From NCBI GenBank assembly GCA_905373195.1, contig CAJPSG010000017.1, positions 1 to 9,110 of the forward strand: a stretch of 9,110 nt of DNA. Reading direction: 5' to 3'. The DNA is from Kingella oralis. Its GTDB lineage: Bacteria; Pseudomonadota; Gammaproteobacteria; Burkholderiales; Neisseriaceae. This document shows, piece by piece, positions 1 to 5,279 of the stretch. The first letter of the stretch is position 1. The number at the start of each line of letters is the position of its first letter. The notes under the pieces are model-generated. The model was not told the origin of the DNA, searched no databases, and worked only from the letters and a program-made list of their open reading frames with translations. The translations under genes and the position numbers were made by a program.

Positions 1-42
1 CGCGCCATTGGTTTAAATTTTGCATACGCTTGTCCTTTATTG

Positions 43-948
43 ATGCCCAAAAGCCTGTGGCAAAACCACCCCAGCGACCCCAACGCCCGCTTCGCCAAAC
101 CCGACACCGCCCACGATAGCATCCCCACCCCACAAGGCAGACTCATCGCCGCCCGCGTGCGCGGACGCAGCCATGCCCACAACGGCACCCATTGCGACGA
201 CGACTACCGCATCGCCTACCACCCGCGCACAGGCTTGCACTTTATCGCCGTTGCCGATGGCGCAGGCAGCGCAGAATTTTCCCGCTACGGCTCGCAACTT
301 GCCGTTAATGCCGCCGCCAACACCGTATGGCAACTGCTAAACGACAGCGAAAAAGACTTTTTCAGGCTGCCTGAATACGAGCCAGAAACTCAAACACAAG
401 TATTACGCAGCCTCATTGGCAACGCCGCCCGCAATGCCTACGCCGCGCAATACGAAGCCAAAGAAGCCGAAAACATCCCCCTCAAAAGCCTCGCCTGCAC
501 CCTGCTGATTGCCCTCGCTCTGCCCCGCACAGATGGCACATGGCTAATCGCCGCCTATTGGGTGGGCGATGGCGCAGCCGCCGTGTGGCAGCCTGAAAAC
601 CAGCAACTGATGCTGCTGGGCGAAAGCGACGGCGGCGCGTATTCAGGCGAAACCGTGTTCCTATCCGCCCACGAAGTCGGCGACAACCTTGCCCACCGCA
701 TCCGCTGCTGGGCAGGGCAACAGCCCCCCGTCCTTATCCTAATGACCGACGGCGTATCCGACCCCAAATTTGAAACCGATGCCAATCTCGCCAAACCCGA
801 AAAATGGGCAACGCTGTGGCAAGAGTTGCAACCCGTCTTCCAAGCCGAGCAGCCTGCCGCCGCGCTGGAAGAATGGCTGGATTTTTGGTCGCCCGGCAAC
901 CACGACGACCGCACGCTCGCCCTATTTTTGCCCACAAAGGCAGCCTGA
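43..948 (+). CDS. PP2C-family serine/threonine protein phosphatase (TerY-P triad type)
   Basis: Predicted cytosolic metal-dependent phosphatase that removes phosphate from Ser/Thr residues; the neighbouring kinase is the likely functional counterpart. From ATG 43 the protein has 301 residues. Visible PP2C motifs are V70-A-D72-G73-A-G75 (metal-binding Asp and turn), the S149-LACTLL strand, W173-V-G-D-G177, L233-M-T-D236-G-V-S-D240 and the late N286-H-D288-D289. This order fits the compact PP2C_2 type of bacterial phosphatases. No signal peptide or membrane segment is seen. ATG 43 is preceded directly by TTG 40, there is no good Shine-Dalgarno sequence, and the frame is open to the left edge, so a start outside the window is possible. 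The stop codon TGA (946-948) lies inside a DUS. A DUS palindrome at 361-375 encodes RLPE. Phosphatase family is near certain; membership of a TerY-P-like triad is inferred from the next gene. Confidence 0.85.
   Translation: MPKSLWQNHPSDPNARFAKPDTAHDSIPTPQGRLIAARVRGRSHAHNGTHCDDDYRIAYHPRTGLHFIAVADGAGSAEFSRYGSQLAVNAAANTVWQLLNDSEKDFFRLPEYEPETQTQVLRSLIGNAARNAYAAQYEAKEAENIPLKSLACTLLIALALPRTDGTWLIAAYWVGDGAAAVWQPENQQLMLLGESDGGAYSGETVFLSAHEVGDNLAHRIRCWAGQQPPVLILMTDGVSDPKFETDANLAKPEKWATLWQELQPVFQAEQPAAALEEWLDFWSPGNHDDRTLALFLPTKAA
361..375. repeat. DUS palindrome inside the phosphatase gene
   Basis: TTCAGGCTGCCTGAA is an interrupted palindrome (TTCAGGC-T-GCCTGAA). Its first 12 bases are an exact AGGCAGCCTGAA uptake sequence on the minus strand. 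Its last 12 bases read AGGCTGCCTGAA on the plus strand, which is the dialect reported for Simonsiella. It is in frame and codes for RLPE in a variable stretch of the protein. Confidence 0.75.
586..597 (+). repeat. DUS-like 12-mer, one mismatch
   Basis: TGGCAGCCTGAA differs from AGGCAGCCTGAA only at the first base. It lies in the phosphatase coding sequence and encodes part of VWQPEN, just after the conserved WVGDG motif. Confidence 0.5.
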
Positions 949-969
949 AAACCATTAAGGCAGCCTGAA
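938..969 (+). repeat. Tandem pair of exact DUS at the phosphatase-kinase junction
   Basis: Two exact AGGCAGCCTGAA copies in the same orientation lie at 938-949 and 958-969, with starts 20 bases apart. The first contains the phosphatase stop codon. Because both point the same way they cannot form the usual DUS terminator hairpin, so transcription probably continues into the kinase. The rest of the gap (970-1027) holds only a small hairpin, AGCTTC-TGC-GAAGCT at 982-996, followed by AAAA with no T-run. No promoter is evident. Confidence 0.8.
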
Positions 970-1027
970 AGCGAGTTTACGAGCTTCTGCGAAGCTAAAA
1001 CCCAAACACCCAAACCGAAAGCCCACC

Positions 1028-2530
1028 ATGTCCAACAACATCATTACCCTCACCGCCACCAACGGCGAAACCATCCAATTTGTTGATGAAATCAAAGCGC
1101 AAGGCGGCATGAAAGACGTGATGTTCTCGCCCAACCGCGACTACGTTGTCGCCTTCTTCCGCGAAAAAGCCGACCCCGCCACCCGCGAGCGGCTAGAACA
1201 AATCACAGGGCTCTACCGCGAGCGCATCTTCAACCAAGAAGGCGGCGAATACCTAAAAAAACTCTACTGCTGGCCCACCGCCGTGGTGGAATACAACGGC
1301 AAACTCGGCGTAGTGTCCCCGTTTTACCGCGACTGCTTTTTCTTCAAATACGGCAGCCGCAACAACGATATGCTCGGCATCAAAGGCAAAGACAAAGACG
1401 GCAAATGGTTCGCCAGCGCATCCAACCGCAACAAATTCCTAGACCCGCGCGAACTGGGCGACTGGATGACCCACCTCAAAATCTGCATCATGCTCGCCCG
1501 CGCCGTGCGCCGAATGCACATGGCAGGGCTTAGCCACAGCGATTTAGGCTACAAAAACTGCCTCATCGACCCCACCAGCGGGCAAGCCTGCCTAATCGAC
1601 ATCGACGGGCTCGTCGTGCCAGGCAAACACCCGCCCAGCGTAGTCGGCACGCCCGATTTCATCGCCCCCGAAGTCGTCGCCACCGCTCACCTGCCCAAAG
1701 ACGATCCCCAGCGCAAGCTGCCCAGCCGCACCACCGATTTACACGCGCTCGCCGTGCTGATTTATATGTATCTGCTCTACCGCCACCCCCTGCGCGGCGA
1801 CAAAATCCACGACCCCAACGACAGCCAACGCGACGAAGAACTCAGCATGGGCAGCCAAGCCCTGTTCATAGAACACCCCAGCGACCCCAGCAACCGCATT
1901 AAAATAGATCAATGCAAACCCAGCGAGCTGCCGTGGAAAGACACGCAAAAAATCCCCTACACCGTCTGCGGCCCCTACATCGCCGAGCTCTTTCGCCGTG
2001 CCTTTATTGACGGGCTACACAACCCCGCCGCCCGCCCCACCGCCGACGAATGGGAACACGCGCTGGTGAAAACCGTAGATTTGCTGCAACCCTGCGCCAA
2101 CCCTCAATGCGAACAAAAATGGTATGCCTTTGATAACAAAGTCAAACCCGTCTGCCCCTTCTGTGGCACACCCCATTCAGGCAGCCTGCCCGTGCTCAAT
2201 CTCTACTCCGCCGCGCCCAATGGCAGCTACCGCCCCGACAACCACCGCATCATGGTGTTCAGCGGGCAATCGCTGTTCAAATGGCACGCCAACAGCAATA
2301 TCTTCCCCAACGAACGCCTAAAACCCGAAGACGCACGCCGCGTCGGCTACTTTGTGCAACACAACGGTGATTGGTATCTGGTAAACGAAAACCTGCCCGA
2401 AATGTATGACGTGGTCAATAAAACCCCCATCGCCATCGGCAGCAAAATCAAACTCGCCGACGGCGTGCAAGTCTTGCTGGAAAAAGGGCAAGGCGGGCGG
2501 CTGTTGATGGTGCAAATGGCGGGGGAATAG
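1028..2530 (+). CDS. Atypical protein kinase with zinc ribbon and C-terminal beta-rich domain
   Basis: Predicted cytosolic Ser/Thr-type protein kinase of 500 residues, probably acting with the upstream phosphatase. The kinase domain spans about 15-350. Catalytic loop: H170-S-D172-L-G-Y-K176-N177. Metal-binding DFG equivalent: D191-I-D193-G194. APE motif: A213-P-E215. The RPTADEW segment (336-342) is typical of the C-lobe end. The usual beta3 lysine is absent (V41-A-F43-F), while K29 sits in the glycine-loop strand G26-G-M-K29-D-V, as in WNK kinases. A zinc ribbon follows, C356-X4-C361 and C376-X2-C379. Residues about 405-498 look beta-rich and loosely FHA-like (W449, N453, G471, D478-G). It lies 79 bases after the phosphatase, probably in one transcript, with no clear Shine-Dalgarno sequence before ATG 1028. 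Kinase-plus-ribbon architecture fits TerY-P triad kinases; the substrate is unknown. Whether it is active cannot be told from sequence alone. Confidence 0.85.
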   Translation: MSNNIITLTATNGETIQFVDEIKAQGGMKDVMFSPNRDYVVAFFREKADPATRERLEQITGLYRERIFNQEGGEYLKKLYCWPTAVVEYNGKLGVVSPFYRDCFFFKYGSRNNDMLGIKGKDKDGKWFASASNRNKFLDPRELGDWMTHLKICIMLARAVRRMHMAGLSHSDLGYKNCLIDPTSGQACLIDIDGLVVPGKHPPSVVGTPDFIAPEVVATAHLPKDDPQRKLPSRTTDLHALAVLIYMYLLYRHPLRGDKIHDPNDSQRDEELSMGSQALFIEHPSDPSNRIKIDQCKPSELPWKDTQKIPYTVCGPYIAELFRRAFIDGLHNPAARPTADEWEHALVKTVDLLQPCANPQCEQKWYAFDNKVKPVCPFCGTPHSGSLPVLNLYSAAPNGSYRPDNHRIMVFSGQSLFKWHANSNIFPNERLKPEDARRVGYFVQHNGDWYLVNENLPEMYDVVNKTPIAIGSKIKLADGVQVLLEKGQGGRLLMVQMAGE

Positions 2531-2570
2531 GTTTCAGGCTGCCTTTGAGGGATTGAAGCAGCCTGAAACC
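2530..2570 (+). terminator. DUS inverted-pair hairpin after the kinase
   Basis: GGTTTCAGGCTGC (2530-2542) pairs perfectly over 13 bases with GCAGCCTGAAACC (2558-2570), leaving a 15-base loop. The stem contains an exact DUS (2533-2544, minus) and a one-mismatch DUS (2556-2567, AAGCAGCCTGAA). It starts on the last base of the kinase stop codon. No T-run follows, so it is a hairpin without the second half of a classical intrinsic terminator. Inverted DUS pairs serve as terminators in Neisseriaceae, and the position after the gene supports that role. Confidence 0.6.
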
Positions 2571-2575
2571 AGCTT

Positions 2576-2666
2576 GTAGGTCGGGCATTTATGCCCGACA
2601 AATACTGCCCTATTTATCTTCAAACACCACAAATCTAAAAACGTCGGGCATAAATGCCCGACCTAC
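2576..2666. repeat. REP/BIME-like element with palindromic inverted ends
   Basis: The 24-base segment 2576-2599 returns as an exact reverse complement at 2643-2666. Each arm is itself a palindrome, GTCGGGCAT-TT-ATGCCCGAC at 2580-2599 and its counterpart at 2643-2662, with an outer GTAG/CTAC tail. The 43-base centre (2600-2642) is AT-rich and noncoding. Two short palindromes in opposite orientation resemble a BIME built from two REP units, the kind mobilised by RAYT transposases; none is encoded here. It lies between convergent genes, a usual place for such elements. Confidence 0.7.
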
Positions 2667-2697
2667 GGTTTTGCAAAGGTTTCAGCCTGAAAACACC

Positions 2698-2733
2698 AAA
2701 CCCTGTAAACAGCCCATCCTGTTTACAGGGTTT
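2698..2733 (-). terminator. Strong hairpin terminator, possibly bidirectional
   Basis: AAACCCTGTAAACAG (2698-2712) and CTGTTTACAGGGTTT (2719-2733) form a perfect 15-base stem with a 6-base loop. On the minus strand it comes 24 bases after the stop of the DUF442 gene and continues into TTTGGTGTTTT, a T-rich tail. It could also stop plus-strand transcripts that escape the kinase hairpin, since its plus-strand arm ends in TTT. Confidence 0.65.
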
Positions 2734-2757
2734 AATTGATGTGTACGCCTCAGTCCA

Positions 2758-3195
2758 TCAGCCTTTTTTCTTGTAAATCGCTTCTAAGCGGTGGCGTTGT
2801 GGTTCAAGGTCAATATTGGCGAGGCTGGCGGCCTTAATCAAGCTGTTCACTTCCACGCCGCGCCGCGCTTGGTTCAACGCCCAAAGCATGGTGGAACGCG
2901 TGCCTGTGCGGCAAAACGCCATAATCGGCGCTTCGGAATTGGCAACGGTGGTTTGGAAATGATCCAGCGTTTCATCGGTGATGCCATCCATCACCACGGG
3001 CATATAGATTACGTGTTCAATGCCGTTGGCGTTGAGCCATGCTTTCACTTGCTCAAAGCTGGGCTGGTCAGGGGCTTCGCCATCGGGGCGGTTACAAATT
3101 ACGGTTTTGATGCCGTAAGACGCGGCGCGTTTGGCAAAGCGTTCGTCTTTAAGCTGGTCGGACACATATAAATAATCGGCGATTTTTTCTATCAT
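2758..3195 (-). CDS. DUF442 / TIGR01244 family phosphatase- or rhodanese-like protein
   Basis: Small 145-residue cytosolic protein with the fold and motif of the DUF442/TIGR01244 family, variously described as a tyrosine-phosphatase-like or sulfur-transferase-like protein and related to the N-terminal part of Blh (beta-lactamase-hydrolase-like). The active-site loop is F94-C95-R-T-G-T-R100-S, a C-X4-R loop after a beta strand (A89-PIMAF), with M69-D70-G71 as a likely general-acid region. The N-terminal IADYLYVSDQL resembles the start of family members. Length fits a single-domain member. ATG 3195 is supported by AAGGA eight bases upstream (TTAAGGAAACCAAAAATG on the minus strand). A DUS hairpin separates it from the peptidase gene upstream, so it may have its own promoter. 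Family assignment is firm; the physiological substrate is unknown, and sulfide or persulfide chemistry is only a possibility. Confidence 0.85.
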   Translation of the reverse strand: MIEKIADYLYVSDQLKDERFAKRAASYGIKTVICNRPDGEAPDQPSFEQVKAWLNANGIEHVIYMPVVMDGITDETLDHFQTTVANSEAPIMAFCRTGTRSTMLWALNQARRGVEVNSLIKAASLANIDLEPQRHRLEAIYKKKG

Positions 3196-3237
3196 TTTTG
3201 GTTTCCTTAATGGGATGCTTTTGTGTTAAGAGTGGCT

Positions 3238-3265
3238 ATTTTAAACCGTTTTGCGGCAGCCTGAA
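3238..3265 (-). promoter_or_regulatory. Weak promoter candidate for the DUF442 gene
   Basis: On the minus strand, TAAAAT (3238-3243) could be a -10 box, with TTCAGG (3260-3265) as a poor -35 box 16 bases away. The -35 overlaps a DUS copy. The position, 43 to 70 bases before ATG 3195 and just after a hairpin, is sensible, but the -35 match is only three of six. Confidence 0.25.
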
Positions 3266-3290
3266 AATGGGTAATGGCTTTCAGGCTGCC
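3255..3290 (-). terminator. DUS inverted-pair hairpin after the M61 peptidase gene
   Basis: GGCAGCCTGAAA (3255-3266) and TTTCAGGCTGCC (3279-3290) form a perfect 12-base stem with a 12-base loop. One arm is an exact DUS (3280-3291, minus), the other a one-mismatch copy (3254-3265, CGGCAGCCTGAA). It begins 12 bases past the peptidase stop on the minus strand. No strong T-run follows; the downstream minus-strand sequence is GCAAAACGGTTTAAAAT. Confidence 0.6.
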
Positions 3291-3302
3291 TATTTACGCG
3301 CC

Positions 3303-5057
3303 CTACCCTCGTGTCATCCATGCTTGCAGCCGCGCGTTGTCCACAATTTTTAAATAGGCGGTGGTAGCGGCTGCGGCTTGCACGGTAAGCATGGTTTGGT
3401 GCAACACGCCGTGGCGGAAGTAGTGGATGGTGTGCACATCGCCGATTTGGGTTTCGGTTTGGGCGACAAAGTCGGTGCAGGCGTAGCCGTTGATGGCGAC
3501 GATGGTATCGCCTGCTTTGAGCGCGGCGTGTTCTGCGCTGCCGCCTGTAAACACATGGCTGATGGTAGCGCGGTCGGCTTGTTGTTTGGCGCGGCAGCCG
3601 ATGTCGGGGGCGGGTGTGTTGGCGGGGAACTCGGTTACCAGTTTGCCCAAATCGCTGCGCGGTGTGCTGTACCAGCGCAGTTCTACGCCCAGCGTTTTCA
3701 GGCTGCGTTCTAGCGGCAGGTCGTCGGTGCTGTGTAGGGCAGCCTGAAAAAAGTCGGCAAGGTTAAGCTGGGCGATGTCTTGCACAAATTGTTGCCATTC
3801 GCTGGCGGTGTAATAGCTGCGGTTGAGCCGCGTTTGCATATATAAGCTGCGCATCACGAAATCCAGCGGCGGGCGGTGGTTTTGGCGCAAATGGGCATCA
3901 AGGCACAGCGCGGCGAGTGCGCCTTGCTGGTAGTAGCTGGTGATGGCGTTAGGGCTGTTTTCGTCTTGTTTGTAGTATTTGTGCCATGCGGCGAAGCTGG
4001 ATTGGGCGAGGGTTTGCTGCTTGCGCCCTGCGTTGCGGTGCACGCGGGTGATGGTTTGTGCGATGAGGTTGAGATAGGCTTCGGGGGTGATAACGTGGCT
4101 GCGGGCGAGGATTAGGTCGTCGTAATAGGATGTGATGCCTTCGTATGCCCATAGCTGCTCAGTGTAGGTTTCTTGGTCTAAATCGTAAGGCACAAATTCG
4201 GCGGGCTTGATGGTTTTCACGTTCCATGCGTGGAAGTATTCGTGCGAGATTAAGCCTAATAGCGTGGTGTAGTCGGGGTTGGGCTGCGCCATGTGGTGCG
4301 GCGGCAGGGCGTGGCGGTCGGCGTGCAGCGCGGTGCTGTTGCTGTGTTCCAAGCCGCCGTAGATGTTGTCGCCCAGATGCAGCAAAAATAGGTATTCGGC
4401 AAACGGGGCTTCATTCGCCAAAAACATCGCTAGCGCGTGTTCGCAGATTTTTTGGCAATCGGCAAGCAGCCGCTGGCGGTCAAAATCGGGGTAATGCCCG
4501 CTTAACGCGATGCGGTGCGGGATGCCGTGTGCGGTGAAGTGCAGCGTTTCTATGTGTGCGCCCAATTCAAACGGGCAATCGGTGAGCGAGGCGTAGTCGG
4601 CAGCCTGAAAACGGTTTTTCTGGTTTTCAGGCTGCCTTAATGTGGTTTCAATGCGCCAGCCCTCGGGCAAGTCGTTAAATTGCACTTCGCAGGCTTCGTC
4701 ACGCCGCTCGGGCAAATAGAGAAACAAACACGCGCCGTCAATAAAGCCGCGTTCGTTATCCAGCAAGCTAGCGCGCACGGATAAGTCGTTGGCATACACG
4801 GTGTATTCAATTTGGTAATCGCCGCTTTGCGCGGGCGTTTGCCATTCGTTTTTGCTGATTTGCGCCAGCGGCACGGGGCTGCCGTTGCAGGTGGCTTGGA
4901 TGCGGATAATGTGTTTGGCAAAGTCGCGAATCATATAGCTGCCCGCCACCCAGTTCGCCAGCTTGATGCTTTGTGTGGCATTTTCGCTGTGGTGAAATGT
5001 AAAAATGATGTGCCATTGGTGGGCATTGGGGCGGGGTGTGATGGTGTAATGCAACAT
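3303..5057 (-). CDS. M61 family metallopeptidase with C-terminal PDZ domain
   Basis: Predicted zinc peptidase of the M61 (glycyl aminopeptidase-like) family, 584 residues, close to the usual 580-620. An N-terminal beta-rich domain (about 1-170) precedes the catalytic domain. Zinc ligands are the gluzincin motif H272-E273-Y-F-H276 in SHEYFHAWN and probably E306 in YEGITSYYDD. The family signature G234-G-L-E-H238 is present. A PDZ domain follows at about 490-560 (GSAEHAALKAGDTIVAING, then a beta strand region). No signal peptide or membrane segment is visible, so it is probably cytosolic. ATG 5057 fits the family N-terminus, but the ribosome site is weak (AGAAAGA). It is transcribed away from ccoN. 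Residues 141-154 (RQPENQKNRFQAAD) are encoded by an inverted DUS pair, and a second inverted pair codes for about residues 437-454. Family call is firm; the natural substrate is unknown. Confidence 0.93.
   Translation of the reverse strand: MLHYTITPRPNAHQWHIIFTFHHSENATQSIKLANWVAGSYMIRDFAKHIIRIQATCNGSPVPLAQISKNEWQTPAQSGDYQIEYTVYANDLSVRASLLDNERGFIDGACLFLYLPERRDEACEVQFNDLPEGWRIETTLRQPENQKNRFQAADYASLTDCPFELGAHIETLHFTAHGIPHRIALSGHYPDFDRQRLLADCQKICEHALAMFLANEAPFAEYLFLLHLGDNIYGGLEHSNSTALHADRHALPPHHMAQPNPDYTTLLGLISHEYFHAWNVKTIKPAEFVPYDLDQETYTEQLWAYEGITSYYDDLILARSHVITPEAYLNLIAQTITRVHRNAGRKQQTLAQSSFAAWHKYYKQDENSPNAITSYYQQGALAALCLDAHLRQNHRPPLDFVMRSLYMQTRLNRSYYTASEWQQFVQDIAQLNLADFFQAALHSTDDLPLERSLKTLGVELRWYSTPRSDLGKLVTEFPANTPAPDIGCRAKQQADRATISHVFTGGSAEHAALKAGDTIVAINGYACTDFVAQTETQIGDVHTIHYFRHGVLHQTMLTVQAAAATTAYLKIVDNARLQAWMTRG
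3695..3750. repeat. Inverted DUS-like pair within the peptidase gene (3' part)
   Basis: TTTTCAGGCTGC (3695-3706) and GCAGCCTGAAAA (3739-3750) are perfect 12-base inverted copies separated by 32 bases. Each matches the DUS in 11 of 12 positions (3697-3708 and 3737-3748). They lie between the catalytic and PDZ domains and encode part of FFQAALHS and ERSLKTLG. Confidence 0.6.
4598..4637. repeat. Inverted DUS pair forming a hairpin inside the peptidase gene
   Basis: GGCAGCCTGAAAAC (4599-4612) and GTTTTCAGGCTGCC (4623-4636) form a perfect 14-base stem with a 10-base loop. One arm is an exact DUS (4626-4637, minus), the other has one mismatch (4598-4609, CGGCAGCCTGAA). The geometry is that of a DUS terminator, yet it is in frame within the peptidase N-terminal domain and codes for RQPENQKNRFQAAD. 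Confidence 0.8.
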
Positions 5058-5093
5058 GGCGGTATCTTTCTATTTGATTTTAAAAAAGTATTG

Positions 5094-5121
5094 AGTATAG
5101 CAATAATTAATTTAGTGTTTG
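5094..5121 (-). promoter_or_regulatory. Candidate sigma-70 promoter of the M61 peptidase gene
   Basis: On the minus strand TATACT (5094-5099) is a five-of-six -10 box, with CAAACA (5116-5121) as a weak -35 box at 16 bases. It would give a leader of about 30 bases before ATG 5057. The surrounding sequence is AT-rich, in contrast to the genes on each side. Confidence 0.45.
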
Positions 5122-5147
5122 GCTATTCACATCTAAAAGTAGATTGT

Positions 5148-5161
5148 TTGATGCTAATCAG
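5148..5161. promoter_or_regulatory. FNR/Anr-type binding site upstream of ccoNOQP
   Basis: TTGAT-GCTA-ATCAG matches the FNR consensus TTGAT-N4-ATCAA at nine of ten defined bases. It is in the divergent intergenic region, 207 bases before ATG of ccoN and 90 bases before ATG of the peptidase. FNR is the oxygen-sensing iron-sulfur regulator that switches on cbb3 oxidase genes in many proteobacteria, so the site fits the operon. A class I arrangement at -61.5 would put a -10 box at TTTGAT (5204-5209). It could also influence the divergent peptidase promoter. Confidence 0.55.
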
Positions 5162-5183
5162 GTAACATTCCGCTGCTTTTGGT

Positions 5184-5204
5184 AACCTTACGATAAATAA
5201 GGTT
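5184..5204. promoter_or_regulatory. Inverted-repeat operator candidate between the FNR box and ccoN
   Basis: AACCTTA (5184-5190) and TAAGGTT (5198-5204) are perfect 7-base inverted arms around a 7-base AT-rich centre, a 21-base site. Two GGTAAC copies with starts 20 bases apart (5161-5166 and 5181-5186) overlap its left side. The dimensions suit a dimeric transcription factor, but I do not recognise the motif. Confidence 0.35.
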
Positions 5205-5234
5205 TTGATGTTTTAAGATGCGTTAATTTATTTT
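5205..5234 (+). promoter_or_regulatory. Weak sigma-70 promoter candidate for ccoN
   Basis: TTGATG (5205-5210) and TATTTT (5229-5234) are 18 bases apart and each matches the consensus at four of six positions. The stretch 5211-5240 is very AT-rich. This would give a leader of roughly 125 bases that includes the DUS hairpin. An FNR-dependent start slightly upstream is an alternative. Confidence 0.25.
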
Positions 5235-5279
5235 ATTTTAACCGCTAAAAGCATCAAGAGTAAGACAAGCGATAAATGT

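Noticed and set aside
40..42. TTG at 40 as start of the phosphatase
   Set aside because: It directly precedes ATG 43 and adds a single residue; nothing favours it over the ATG.
982..996. AGCTTC-TGC-GAAGCT hairpin as a terminator before the kinase gene
   Set aside because: Only six base pairs and followed by A residues, not T; the two genes are probably co-transcribed.
734..1013. Minus-strand open frames opposite the phosphatase
   Set aside because: Compositional shadows of the real gene with no domain features or start signals; the same holds for other opposite-strand frames across the window.
2681..2691. TTCAGCCTGAA as a DUS copy
   Set aside because: It lacks the central GCAG/CTGC core bases; it is at most a decayed relic.
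5215..5224. AAGATGCGTT as an NsrR half-site
   Set aside because: Only one half-site is recognisable; the expected inverted partner is missing.
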